Origin: Ornithodoros turicata
Taxonomy: Eukaryota; Arthropoda; Arachnida; Ixodida; Argasidae
Length of the DNA stretch: 64,000 nt
Direction of reading: 5' to 3'
Assembly: GCF_037126465.1 (NCBI RefSeq)
Contig: NC_088204.1
Span: forward strand, 70,059,807 to 70,123,806
Every line of letters starts with the position of its first letter. Position 1 is the first letter of the stretch. The position numbers and the translations under genes are program-made. Shown here in pieces: positions 1 through 11,133 of the stretch. The notes beneath the pieces are model-generated. The model saw only the letters and a list, made by a program, of their open reading frames with translations, made no database searches and was not told the DNA's origin.

Positions 1-1669
1 AGTGGCCTGCTTTACAGCGTCGCCTTCAGACTTCACTTGATCGCGTAGTGCACTTCCTCCTGGAGAGAGGCATGAACCTGTCTTCAGAAAAGACTGTAAT
101 GCTGCCTTTTACGCGTCGCCATCTTAAGAGATTTCAACTACAAATTGGTCATCATTAGGTACGTCGTGTACCACATCACCGCTTTCTCGGCGTTACTCTC
201 GACCAGAGTTTGTCATGGGTAGCGGAGGTGCGCTCTCTAAAAGCAAGAACTGTGAGTCGTCTTCATGTTCTTCGTTACTTATGCGGTTTCAGGTGGGGCA
301 CATCTCCTCGGGCAATGCTCAGCGTTCACCGATCTCTTATAAGTCAGATGGTTGCTCATCACATTCCCTTGCAACACAACCTCCCTGTTACCACAGAGAA
401 GGTGTTAGAGTCTATCCTAGCAAAGGGCGTCAAACTCTGTCTTGGCCTTCCTCGAGCAACGTCAAACGCTTTAGCCATGGCAGAAGCACGGGAACCACCT
501 GTATCAGCTCTCAGGATGCAAGAAACGTTCCGCGACTACGTGCGGTTGGCAACGCGTCACCACCATCATCCTCAGCTTCAAGCCATTATGAGTCGTCACC
601 ACTCTTCTTTTACCCAAGCTATCCAGACACAATGTGGTCTTATTCCGAAACACAAGTCACATGCACTACCAGACATCCCAACATGGGTTCTGCAGCTTCC
701 TGACGTAAGAATTAGTGTGTGGACTCCCGGGAAAGAAGGATATACTGATCCATGTTCTTGGTCAATTCAGTCTTGAGCTACTAAACAGCTCCACAGGCAG
801 GATGCAGATTTTCACGGATGCCTCTGTGACACCATCCGGCTCCTCGTGTGCTTTTGTTATCCCGGAGGCGAATATCGAGAGAGCGGTGCGGCTGTCTCAC
901 GTCACCCCTGCAACGGCCGCTGAACTTTATGGAGTCCTCTTGGCACTAAGTTTCATCAACTCACAATCTTCACTTGCTCGCTGGACCATCTATAGCGACT
1001 CAAAATGTGCGTTACAGACCCTACCTACCATGTTTGCTACGGGATCTCTGGCGACAGCAGCACAAGATGTCTTACACGCACACCATGCAGCAGTTTTAAA
1101 AGGTCATGACATCCAAATGCAGGGGACCTAGCCACTGTGGCATTGCAGGTAACGAGGCTGTGGACGCTGCTGCACGCCGGGCTCTTCAACTAAGGCGCGC
1201 CGAGGTGATGCCCATTTATTTCACCAAAGGCGACGTGGGGCGAATGCTGAACAAGTTCAAACAACGAATGTGCAACACCTCCTGGTTAGCAGGATCGGCT
1301 CAGGATTCGCGTCTGTACAAGGTCGACCCAGGGTTACGCTTTCGAGTACCGCCTCCCTTTACGCGATAAACGACAACTGTCCTACATAGGCTGCGGCTCA
1401 ATGTACCGTACAGCGCACGTCTCCTCTTCAAAATCGGAAAGCGAGACTCTCCGAACAGTAGTGAGTGTGGCGTTGTATAGGATGTAGAACACATCCTTCT
1501 CAGGTGTCAGAAATACGTTGATGCTCGAAGGGCATTAGAGGCAAGCCTCTCTCGTGTGGACTCCCGAGCCTTCGACATCACGAAACTAGTAGGTCCTCCT
1601 TCGTCCGACAAGGCGCTAAGGGCACTTGAAGACTTTTTGCATGCAACCGGGCTTATGGACATCCTATGA
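1..1669 (+). pseudogene. Non-LTR retrotransposon ORF2 remnant: RT C-terminal part plus RNase H (copy A)
   Basis: This is the second half of the LINE polyprotein that is more complete at 46690-49008. The window edge cuts it within the reverse transcriptase, downstream of the YADD box. The first reading segment runs into TAG at 156-158, where copy B has CAG. It continues at 210-776 through the RT thumb/connection region. A frame change near 715-776 leads into an RNase H domain (about 800-1200) with the expected acidic positions: TDAS near 820, AAEL near 920, SDSK near 997 and GNEAVDAAAR near 1155. A 2-nt loss near 1128 relative to copy B breaks the RNase H frame, and TAA near 1367 and TAG near 1478 interrupt the remainder. 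A RT followed by RNase H is typical of I-like clades. It is clearly dead. Confidence 0.9.
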
Positions 1670-1924
1670 CACGGTGAATGTGTGATGTGTCCTGTGTGTG
1701 CCGCCGGCGATTCCGACACTTTACTCTCACTTGGGCGCAGCTCTTGAACTTTTGAACTACATGCTGAACTCCATTATCATCTCTGTTCGTCTCTGGACAT
1801 CATCCCTTTGTATTTTCATCATCTCATCGTCTGTTTGAACTTTCTGTATTAAGTAGCCAGTTTGACTTCGTCGAAACTCACATCCCCATTTTTGCTTTAT
1901 TCACATCACATCACATCACACAAT
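1670..1924 (+). mobile_element. LINE 3' UTR and (CACAT)n-like tail
   Basis: The sequence continues without break from the RNase H stop codon to a short tandem tail, tcacatcacatcacatcaca, ending near 1922. The same 3' end appears at 49009-49275, and inverted at 15300-15360, where a shared block around gtttcgacgaagtcgaac is recognisable. A short simple-repeat tail instead of poly(A) fits the 3' end of an I-like non-LTR element. Confidence 0.75.
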
Positions 1925-1925
1925 G

Positions 1926-2100
1926 CTGGGTGGAGGGGCCTGAAGTGATGTGTTCCATGATGTGACCATGTAAAGAGAATGTGCAAAATTGAGAGAGGCT
2001 CACCACAGTGCGTGCACTGGGGTGGTTCCTCCCCGTAAAGTAGGAACCCGTGAATGAGGAACATGCTACTTATCTGTAAGATCGATCGCATCAGACGATG
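1926..2100 (-). pseudogene. C-terminal fragment of a second LINE ORF2
   Basis: Read on the minus strand this gives an open stretch of about 55 residues containing EEPPQCTHCGEPLSILHIL followed by a His-rich end. That is the C-x2-C...H...C zinc-knuckle-like signature found near the C-terminus of many arthropod LINE ORF2 proteins. The last knuckle cysteine reads Trp here (LFTWSHH) but Cys in copy B (49279-49460). The fragment abuts the tail of the upstream LINE tail-to-tail. It is far too short to be functional. Confidence 0.6.
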
Positions 2101-3060
2101 ACACAGATGATGCTCGATGACACAGACGATCCTCTGGGTAGCCCCCGTGAGGAAACCTGTATTGAGAGACCACGCTGCTACAAATAACACGACAAGCTAC
2201 AAATTATTATTATCGCAACAAGCTGACAACATAGCTCAGGCACAAAGGCGGTATCCAAGTCACACCACACCACCGTTACGTAGGATTCTTTGTCACAAAT
2301 CAAACCAAGGCACAAACCAATACCAATACATGAAAAAGGGTGACTATCTTGGTCTTATTACGACGTAATACTGAACTTGTACGCCAAGGTGGTTCAAAGA
2401 AATGACTGTGCACTTGCTTCCGTAGAGAACACTTCGTACCGTGCTAGCAATGCATCCAGAAAAGCGCTCGAGTGCTCGCGCATATTGATGACACCACTAT
2501 CAGTGTAGTGTAACATGTTCTCTCCAGCATATTATGCACTCAAACTGTATTTGACGGTGGGTAAAATGCAAGTGTGTTCGATTGAACCTCGGAAGAGCGA
2601 TCAAACAACTTGCACCCAGTGCTGGTTTTGGGCAAAAAAAAAAAAAAAAAACACTTCATAATTGTCAAATAAATGTACAGATAGGGCGCCTATTTATTCC
2701 TTGATAAAGAATATAACTCACCTGTAGAAATGTCGGCCCTGTATCCTTGCCGGTACGGTTGGTACGACCGTAATTGCAAGAAGTGACCATGATCGCTGCG
2801 GCGACTGTTCTGGACACAGTAAGATGGCGGCCGGTTGCCGCACGCTCGCGCTCCCTATCCGCGATCCAGCCTTTTACAATCGAGACCAGTGGTATTCCTC
2901 CTCTTCCGCGCGCATTCTCCTGTAGATCGGGTAACTATACCGACTGTGCCCTGTCCCCTTACGTCACCGGTGTTGCGCAATGCCAAGTAATGCTCGCCAT
3001 AGCCAGCTGTGAGCCCGTTGGCGTTGGCGCCTGCTAGCCGCACCTAGAAAGTCACAAGGT
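2101..3060. other. No recognised gene; poly(A) run and CG-rich YY1-like stretch
   Basis: An uninterrupted run of 18 A occupies 2634-2651; copy B has 7 A at the same place, so this is a length-variable mononucleotide tract. From about 2780 to 3060 the sequence turns CG-rich and contains an exact aagatggcggc at 2821-2831, a perfect YY1-type motif also present in copy B at 50173-50183. The open frame at 2774-3037 has no recognisable domain. It may be the promoter/5' UTR of the retroelement whose 2A-like region lies at 4.8-5.3 kb, but that link is inference. Confidence 0.3.
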
Positions 3061-4060
3061 CTCTGGTCGCGTCTGAGGGCTGTAGCATTACGTTTCTCTT
3101 CGTTGCAGGCGTTTGGATAACACGCTATAATGAAGAGCTTTTTTGTGTGTGAATCGTTTGTTACAGTTGCGCTGGCAGGTATGACATGTGTACTGTAATT
3201 TTTCATCGAATGTAATCGTCTTCTGCTCGGCAGCCGTTCACAACAAGGAACCCAAGTAACGAAGTGGCTATAATTATTTTTGCTGACGAATTACATGGGC
3301 CTCTAGCGATTCAGCGCAAAGTTGTATTGGTTGTATCGCTGTCGCCAATGGAAAGTGTCTGGTGGTTGCCTGGCCTTGCAATTATATTTACGTCAGTTGC
3401 AGCTATATTTACGTGTTTGCAATCTGACAACAAAGCAAGTATGTGGTGAAGTGCGGCTGTGATATTTGGAAGCTGTCCCTCTATGTTGCTCGATTTGTTT
3501 ACACGAGTTATCGTAAACGACTGCGTTGTCTAATGTTTTGTTTTACTTTATTTCAACTCGTGTTCTTCGTTATCGTTACTATTATTATTCAGGACAGCTT
3601 CGCGCTTTCAAGCGATTCTGATGTGGTCTACAGACGTGCTGGGTGTATTTCCTTCCGTCGAAGGACTTGTTGTTCCCTAAGATTATGTTTCACGCAAGAA
3701 TTTGTGTTTTATGAGGTATTCACTGTTGAGCACGTCGTAAATCTGAACAGTTAGCATTAACAACAACCATGCCTACAGAAGCTCAACTGCAGGGTATTCT
3801 GCACATCGTATTTATTTCTGATAACTGTTTGCTGTTTAACACATTTATCGTTCAACTACGTTTCCAACACTATGGAATACATCCATAACCCCGAGACTGA
3901 GGGACACAAACTAACGACACCAGCTCGTCCGCTTCATTGTCACCTTACACCATTATGTTACATGAGCTTGAAGTCACCAGTTGAGGTACCTGAAAAGAAG
4001 CAAAATGCCCCAGTAGTCACGTAACCTGCCCTATATTTTGCAATAAAAAAAAACGGGAAG
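3061..4060. other. No recognised gene; two short hydrophobic frames
   Basis: Short plus-strand frames at 3264-3449 and 3443-3754 overlap and encode hydrophobic residues, but neither resembles a family I know. Both are kept in copy B (50616-50801, 50795-51106), which follows automatically from the recent duplication and is not evidence of selection. A plus-strand AATAAA followed by an A run (about 4041-4053) looks like a polyadenylation end of some retroposed sequence. Confidence 0.3.
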
Positions 4061-4066
4061 TAATTG

Positions 4067-4720
4067 CTACCATTTCAAATAAACTGCTCTTTGGTCTTCT
4101 AGCGGAAATCTGCCTTCTTTGTAAAAGAGCTGTTCAATTTGCCACTTGGACAGAGTCCTCAGCTGTGCAGGCTTCACGAATAATGTGTGCCCACTTGTAT
4201 GTGTGTCAAGGATGAGGGCACCAGGCTCATACAGCTGAAATGTCGGCATTTAGCTCAAATAGTACGATAACTAAAATACATAAGACCTAATAACTGAAAC
4301 ATCTACATTTACACGTTATATGCTACACATGCATAATTTTTATGCATATGCAAACACAGGATGTACACTGTCACACAGCTAATCTAACAACTGTATTGGC
4401 ACCAATGTTACCAGCAAATAAGGGCTGAAGTAGCTGCACAGGCTTAGCAGGATGCCCAGAGCAAGTTCAACTGGTTGAACACAGCAGTACACCACTGGTG
4501 CGGTAATGGCTGGTATGGTTATTGTTGGTATTGTAAAACCAAGTGCAGTGTTGTAGCAGGAACAAAATCTCCTGAGGACATACTGCATCAAATGTAGGTT
4601 TCTGTATTTTAGAGGTAAACTGGAAGAGCACTGGCTGAAGTTGTACTGGCATGTTACCCTGGTGAAAGACTTCAGCTGCCACACACATGGGCCGCCCTGG
4701 TTTGAGAGAAGAACACAATA
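4067..4720 (-). other. Minus-strand exon-like frames, unknown
   Basis: On the minus strand a 56-residue frame ends at 4067. It is preceded by a plausible 3' splice site (gccgacatttcag, about 4235-4247) and its composition is protein-like, ending ...DQRAVYLKW. A second minus-strand frame lies at 4380-4720, also behind a pyrimidine-rich acceptor (gttcttctctcaaaccag, about 4701-4718), and stays open longer in copy B (115 codons, 51723-52070). I do not recognise either. They could be the last exons of a host gene carried on the repeat, or chance frames. Confidence 0.2.
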
Positions 4721-4789
4721 TGCAACTCCAGTTCCGGTGAATGCAAATGGATTAATCTACCTGAGTAATGATTATGTGCACGGAGGTGG

Positions 4790-5305
4790 TGTGCACGCAG
4801 TGGGCATGGAAGTGGCTTGTGTGCAATAATGACTAACGCTCCGCACCTTTTTGTTGTACAGACGGCGACCTGCTACCTGATATCCATCGCTTTCACCGCT
4901 GCGCATGTTACCGCTGACCCGGTTACACTGTTTTCGACACAAGCCAATATCAACATTGCTCACACCGATTTGTTCACCTTGGAGCATCCGGCGCTTCCTG
5001 CGTCAACGGCATCGAGAGTAGCTTCAGCCTCTGCGAACGGTTTAAACAACGATCCGTGCTACCCCGAGCTTAGTGGGCATGGAAGTGGCTTGTGTGCAGT
5101 AATGACTAACGCTCGGCACCTTTTTGTTATGCAGGTTGGTAACCGTTTTTCTTTATATAGAACTAGCAATCGTTATCTAGTGCTGCTCCCATGCCCACAA
5201 GTGATATTTGATTTGTTTGTTGAATGTATCAGTGTAATCCGCACGCTACTCTTATGCTCGGATGATATAGGTAGCAATCCTGGACCACCTAAGAGAGTTC
5301 TGTAA
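4790..5305 (+). pseudogene. LINE 5'-region reading frame with a 2A-like motif
   Basis: The frame is open from before 4800 to TAA at 5303-5305. It ends with a hydrophobic stretch (IRTLLLC) followed by SDDIGSNPGPP, encoded at about 5258-5290. This matches the 2A/2A-like pattern D-[V/I]-E-x-N-P-G-P, preceded by hydrophobic residues, except that the conserved Glu is Gly. Such motifs occur at the N-terminus of ORFs in several CR1/L2-type LINEs, where they cause ribosome skipping or act as signal sequences. Here a stop follows after four codons (KRVL), so no ORF2 is attached. Two near-identical splice-acceptor modules are embedded in the frame. Copy B (52142-52657) keeps the same motif. Confidence 0.55.
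4801..5134 (+). repeat. Pair of direct repeats, each ending as a 3' splice site
   Basis: A block of about 61 bp at 4801-4861 is repeated at 5073-5134, about 272 bp downstream. Each begins tgggcatggaagtggcttgt, carries gactaac (a perfect YNCTRAC-type branch point), then a pyrimidine tract ctttttgtt and a terminal cag. The layout, with a branch point about 28 nt before AG, is that of two alternative 3' splice sites in tandem. Copy B has the same pair at 52153-52213 and 52426-52486. Confidence 0.55.
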
Positions 5306-6580
5306 AATAATGTAATGTGTGTAATCTGTGTAATAATGTAAAATTCTGTAATAATGTAAAATAACTTCAGTTATGTAAATTTTTGCGAATTGAACTCGGA
5401 AATTTGCCAAGTAAAGGTCACGTTTTTACCCCACCAATGTGAAGAGCGTGCCGAAGTTACCCAAGTTAATCATAATTGACAGGAATATTGAGGAGCTATC
5501 GTATCGAAAAAGATAGCCGAAAACCATGCTCTACGGAGCTCGCAGCACGCCGTCCGCACAGCCCGCACAGTTTCACTGAAGTCAGCCCAGGACGCACACT
5601 AACCCCGATCCCCCCCCCCCCCAACTCCTTCCAGCTTCCGATCTGTCCACGTCTGTACGCCACTTATACCCATAGTTGCCTCGCGGCGCTAACACGCAAT
5701 AAAAAAATGAAAAATGAAAAGAACGAATGTGCTCAGTAGGCTGGGCCGCAGGAAGCGCCCAGCTGTGGGGGGCGCTGTAAACACCCATAGAGCATCATCC
5801 CCGTGAGCGATCATAGATCCCGTTTCAATAGATACATCGCTGTTCCTCGAAAACAGAGTGGCTCACACGAACTTATTTGTCTAGAATTGGTGAAGAGGTA
5901 CACGAATTTTTATTCGATATTTCTCCTCCTACCATCAAGAACTCAGATACGAAATGATCTATTACGATGGAAATGGCTGCTTCATTTTGAAAGTCAAAGA
6001 AGCCCACATGTCTACCATGAGGAAATTGGTCGGCGGTAAGTAGCCATTATATAGAACGTAATCATCCTATGTTACTGTGATGCCCTTCGTACAGTGCTCT
6101 TCTGGAGAGATTCCGATTCGTATCAAGGTACAATTAGAAAGGTGGAAAAAGGGAGACTCTGGTATTTTTCTCCTCAAAATTTTGCTTTTGCATTAGCATA
6201 CCCGTGTCACGTCGACACTGTAAAATGGCAAACGATTAATCGTCGTTGGGCGTAACCTATCCCAATCTAGCCTTCTATAACCCAATCAAACTGAACTGGA
6301 AGGACACGAGGTGCTGTAACGCGGCCGTACGGAATGGCTGATGAGAAGTTAATTGAGTCTTCACTAGGTGGGAACACCAGCGACCGTCGCCCTTTTAGAT
6401 TTCGTATAGGTTGAGACAAAAGTTTACGGGCTGCCGCCAACAGCGTACCCTACCCCTTGCACCCCTCCGAAACGGTGAACTCACCCGCTTCCGCCAGCCG
6501 CTATGGTGTCGCACCGAAGAAAAAGTACGCCGCTCGCACGTTCCGTAAACTCTTGTCCCAACCTGTACTCTCGGAAATAA
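5306..6580. other. Mostly unannotated; one exon-like frame with a splice donor
   Basis: A taatgtaaaa-type low-complexity stretch spans 5305-5370. A run of 12 C lies near 5611-5622; copy B has only 6, so it is slippage-prone. At about 5913-6035 a plus-strand frame encodes a stretch including YYDGNGCFILKVKEAH and ends at a consensus donor gg|gtaagt (gtaagt at 6036-6041); copy B preserves it. I cannot name a family. Nothing else convincing is visible up to 6580. Confidence 0.25.
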
Positions 6581-6582
6581 TA

Positions 6583-8654
6583 CACTCTTAACTCCGTACC
6601 CTTTAGTAAAGGGTAAAAAATCGCAATATTTTACCCTCTATTTCAGAAGCTACCAGGTACCCTCTGAGCGACCCCTTTTATAAAAGTTACAAGGAAACCC
6701 ACTAATTAGAGGTTACGGCCTTCAATCCAGCACCTGCCCGTAAAGGTTACGCCAACGTGCGGCTTTTTATACAGGATGTTCATTTTTATTCGCAACAGAG
6801 TAGCGCTCATTTGGCAGGTGGGGTATGTGAATTTTTGCTAATTAGTCGATCCGTAGTTACAAACACATGCGTCAGGAAATGTCGGAAATGTTTGTAACTA
6901 CGGATGGGTTAATTTGCGAAAATTAACATAACCCATCTGTCAAATGAGCGCTGGTGTGATGCGAATAAAAACAAACACCCTGTGCGTGGGATATCGACAG
7001 ACATTTACAGAACACACCAAGGTACCAAAATGAACCAGCAGAAAAGGAGATCTTGAACATATGTATATTACAAAAACAGAAGTCTGCCGAGAGGTGACAC
7101 ATTGTGCACAAGTGCGATTCTGATGTGAGGAGAAACCATGGTCGCTTTACCATGTATGTGGAAAAAAGAACTATCTTCTAAGTGAGAAGCAATGCATAAA
7201 AGTGCGAGGAAGCTAGCGATTCAAAACAACTGACCTATGTTTGCTAAGCTGAACACACCCAATGAAATGGAGAATTGCAGCAGAAAAAAAATTTATTCCA
7301 CATTCGTGTTGCAGAGGCGAGCGCAAATGGCAATACAGTATTACATAAAACGCACACAACCTTGAGGAATATGAGTGTACAGTAACGTAGGAGACACTAC
7401 ATTACTGCGTTATCAGCGTTGGAGGCGCTCTGGGACGAGTTTGTGAGGTACTGCATTGCGCTGGTGACGGTATGTGAACCTGCATGTGGGATCCTGGGAA
7501 CAAAAGTTTGGGCAATGAGAGTAACATTTACGGAACCATTCAAATCCGTACAAAGCACAAGGTACAAATCAGCATAAATGCGGGAAGGCGTTCACTCCGC
7601 GATTGAGTCTTAGAATATCGTAAGAATACAACAAGTAGGAAGCTGCGAATTATATATATCTCGATGCATATATCCGCAGCTCGCAAAATGCACGCCGGTG
7701 TATTGACTTGGCGACCAAGTAAGAGCAGAAAAGTAGCAAGCGTAAGTGGCGTTCATATGCAGGGCCGCAAAACGCTTGCCATAATCACAACAAACATGCG
7801 CTAAGAGCTCTTGCTATCAAAATAACGCACGTACCTTGCACAAAATGTACACTTACCCAGTGTATGAAGTGTGTGAATTAGGGCTGCGGTGGTGACGTTC
7901 GTTTTCGGTTATATATTCTTTGCAATCTTCGCACTCACTACACTTTCCCCTCAGAACACCGAAAATATACTTGTTTGCTAGCGACATCTAGCTTTTCCGG
8001 TGTTCCTGACGATACTGTGATCAACGCGAGGAAAACCACTGATTAAAACAGATTACACTTGTTAACGGACGGACGACGAGCGTTAAGCGTTTCAAGGAAA
8101 CCGCTCTCAGTGTGGATAGACCTAGACCAGGCTCGGCTACGCAGCGAAATCGGAAATCTTGGTGGTTGCGGCATTGACAATTGTTTTCCACCCTTTAAAA
8201 AGAAACATACTATCTGTATTTCAGACTGCGAACTTATAATCTGTGTTCATACAGCATTGATAACATGTAGTTGACGTATAGGTGACGCTGAAACAGATAA
8301 AAAATAACAGCGTAGATTCGCAACTGTCGTCTCGAATGGGAGGCTGAAACGCGGCATTATGCTGAAAAACAAAAGGAAAACAAACGATAAGAAACTAACA
8401 AAGAGATTATCGTTGGAGATTTCGCTTAGAAGTTACAGTGTCGGAGTAGAGGGTACATTTATAAGTTACAACAAGATGTTTTTGTTTTTTCCGAGATGTA
8501 ACTTCTATTCGTGTTGTAAAGACATGACTTTGGTCGCTTTTAACCTCTAAATATACGTTACAGTGGTGTAACCTATAAGAAATCTCGAAATCTACGTCTA
8601 TACAGAAGTTACATGTTTCTAAAAGTTACAATAAAAGGTACGGGTTTAAGAGTG
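6583..8654. mobile_element. Copy-A-specific non-autonomous DNA transposon, CACTCTTAA termini
   Basis: Copy B carries the uninterrupted empty site at 53931-53932, which makes the boundaries exact. The element starts cactcttaactccgtacc and ends ggtacgggtttaagagtg, an imperfect terminal inverted repeat of about 18 bp. It is flanked by TA on both sides (6581-6582, 8655-8656), one TA of which is in the empty site. Subterminal regions at both ends are rich in GTTAC/GTAAC and GTACC motifs in both orientations. No transposase frame is visible, so it is non-autonomous. TA duplication suggests Tc1/mariner-like targeting, while a CACT start with subterminal repeats recalls CACTA (CMC) elements; the superfamily is open. 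Confidence 0.85.
6771..6983. mobile_element. Nested hairpin MITE, 213 bp
   Basis: The outer parts are inverted repeats of each other over about 95 bp per arm. The left arm begins acaggatgttcatttttatt and the right arm, reverse-complemented, begins acagggtgtttgttttt. The shared core contains attcgca, gcgctcattt and ccgtagttacaaaca. It sits inside the 2072-bp element, so it inserted there or is part of its interior. No convincing target duplication is visible. Confidence 0.7.
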
Positions 8655-8656
8655 TA

Positions 8657-9835
8657 CGCACAAAATAGCTCTCTGTTGAAAGCAACTGAGCCGCTCAACT
8701 CTTTCCATGAGCCCATTAGAAGAGAATGAGTTATGTTGACGTCACTTAGCGTCGTCACGCAAACCAGTGTCGTGTATGCCAAAGCGAGTCTGGCCATTAT
8801 TGGGACCTGCCTATACCTGAAGTTCCTCCCACTTTTTGGGCTCCCTGGCCGATCACAAGCCGAAATATAGCTCGCTATTAATCCCAGGCTACCCAAGATA
8901 TATACCTGTACTCACTGGGTGCCAACATTGGGAAACTGCATTGGATTAGATTGAATAGCGTATTCCCTGACGACATATACCAACATAATGCATTTTGCGT
9001 CCACTTTTATCGGCGTCATCTGGATGGACAGGGACATGTCGCGAAGACGCAGAACAGCACAAGTTCTTGCTAGCAGAAGTGGATGGCAGAATAGATTGTT
9101 GGAACGGACTACCGGTATTAGACGTTTTTAACTATAAAACATAACCAGGTCGAATAAAGAACGGGAAACGGTTTGTATATGAATAAAAGTCTGCCACCAA
9201 ATGCAAATTGATGGCAATCCGTCGCGGTTTTCCTGCCATTTCCTTGCGATCGCTGTCTTTCCTAGGCCTAACAAGGACAACGTAAACATCGGCACGTAAA
9301 CATCGACACTGGAGCGTAATTTAAATGTGATTTGTAAGATAATTACAAAAGAATGTACACTTACGGTATAAAATTGAAGTCATTTGTGAAAAACTTTTGT
9401 CATGAAATCTTCGCTTCGTCGTTCGAAGCTACGCCGCCATTTTCGGGAAAATTTTAGTGTCATGGCGGCCCGCATACGAAACAGTAGCCAACCAAAAACG
9501 CTTCATTTGATTGGCCTCTTTTTAGACTCTGCCTAATGGCCAGACTCACTTTTGCATACACGGTACTGCTGCAAACCGGATGCGAGTGCCATTGGGTGGC
9601 TGACTCCAACTGCGCTCCTTACGCCAGCTCGGGGCGCCTCCAGGGTTCCGCAGTTCCAGAGCGTTCTTGTCAACAGAGTAGTGTTGTGAGAAGAGAGCGT
9701 TCAGCGTGCTCCCGATGGACTGCTGGACATATAGACCTCTCCGTGTTTGTAGACAAATGACGTCCTGGTGTTCGACAGCGCCACCAACTTGGTAGAGTTG
9801 AACTACGCTCGAAGATTGGGGCGAACAAAGTCGTG
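8657..9835. repeat. Inverted pair of a short repeat; no gene
   Basis: A block whose minus strand reads aatggccagactcgctttgg (about 8776-8797) reappears on the plus strand at about 9535-9565 as aatggccagactcacttttg, with further similarity (gcatacac..cactg/tactg) beyond. The two are inverted, about 760 bp apart, and both persist in copy B (about 54054-54075 and 54814-54845). Frames across them are not recognisable proteins. Confidence 0.4.
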
Positions 9836-11133
9836 CCCCAAAGTCACGGACTTGAGGGGATTAGGATGGTCCCTGGAAGGGACTCTACATTCAGTGTTAC
9901 TTTTCTTTCACTAGGAGGCAGCGAACAAGTGCCCATTCGTGGAACCCAGCCCTCCCCTTTCGATTTGTTTCGGTTTCAGTCTGTCAACACCACGGATAAC
10001 GTTTCTGTCGTTATTTCATTGCTCCTTTAAAGGGTCTCTGACCAGAAGCTGGAGAGCCTTTTCTGCAGTGGCTACCGATAGAATACACAAAAGCAACTTC
10101 ATATACGAAAATTCATGCCTCAACACATCGTAGTTTTCGAAAACTCGAATTTTGAACATCGCGGTTCACGCCGACGCTGGCACACCTAGCGTCAAACCAA
10201 GAAAACGTACGCATATATAGAAAACTCATCTGGTCATTCCACCGGGATGACGTCAATCGGCCATGCAATCAGCGCGCAGAATGCCGTCACGTGATCGAGC
10301 ACTACAACAACAACTTTCAGCAAGAACCAACATTTTTACGCCGATATACTGTTGTCACAATATTTGGAAATAAAAAGTGTGTATATATTTCGAAATCTAC
10401 GACCTGTTTTATAACTGCGATAATCCAATTAGCGACTTCCGTGGAAAGAGGAGCTACGAGGCTACGAGCTACGACGACTTTCGGGATCCAGCGCGCTATT
10501 TCACTGCGTTAGCGTAGTGTGTGTATTTCCAAGTTTTCTTTAGTTATATCTTTTGGAACAACGACCAATTTATCGAGGTATACAGCCCTTACTTCATTTG
10601 ACGTGCCTCGGTTGTGTCGTCAAAGCGAGATTATTCGGCGTGCATTCAGTTCCGTACGATACTGCGCGTTCAACCGCAGCGGCAGGTATGGTTGGCAGCG
10701 GATTTTGCCAATCGTATTTGAAGAATGCAGACTATGAGTCGGACCCCTCAGTTTGAGTACAAAGAACCTCCGCCTACAGCAGTCCGCAGTGCTTTCCTTG
10801 AATCTATCTTCCAAGACTGTTGCATCTGGAAGTGACGAGGTTAGTGTCTTCTGTATAATTTATACAGTGATTACTCTCCTTGTGAGAATTACGTTGTGGC
10901 ATGCAGATGTTAGGAGACCATTTACGCAACAAAGCAAAATACGGATTAAAGAAAATTGAAGTTTACGCACTAAATAAAAAGATTACTGTACAATTCCGAG
11001 TGTTGTTGAATGCAGCAATGCCAATTGCAACATTCATGCAGTATAGCAGTATGCAGCCATGCAGTAAGCAACATTCACAGTACGTAAAATGAAGCTGTGT
11101 ATTCCGCATCTAGATGTAACATTATAATTGTCA
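9836..11133. other. Interspersed-repeat terminus; otherwise no gene
   Basis: Around 10011-10044 the sequence reads tttcattgctcctttaaagg followed by gtctctgaccag. The cattg(c/t)..ctttaaagg core recurs at 28005-28020, 41317-41340 and (as tctggtcagagaccctttaa) 14615-14636, so this is the end of a dispersed repeat. Downstream to 11133 I see short frames only. Confidence 0.35.

Noticed and set aside
3443..3754. Conserved membrane protein because both copies retain the frame
   Set aside because: Retention follows from about 1% divergence after duplication and is not evidence of selection.
5605..5625. Poly-C tract as a regulatory element
   Set aside because: It is shortened in the other copy, consistent with replication slippage or sequencing error in a homopolymer.
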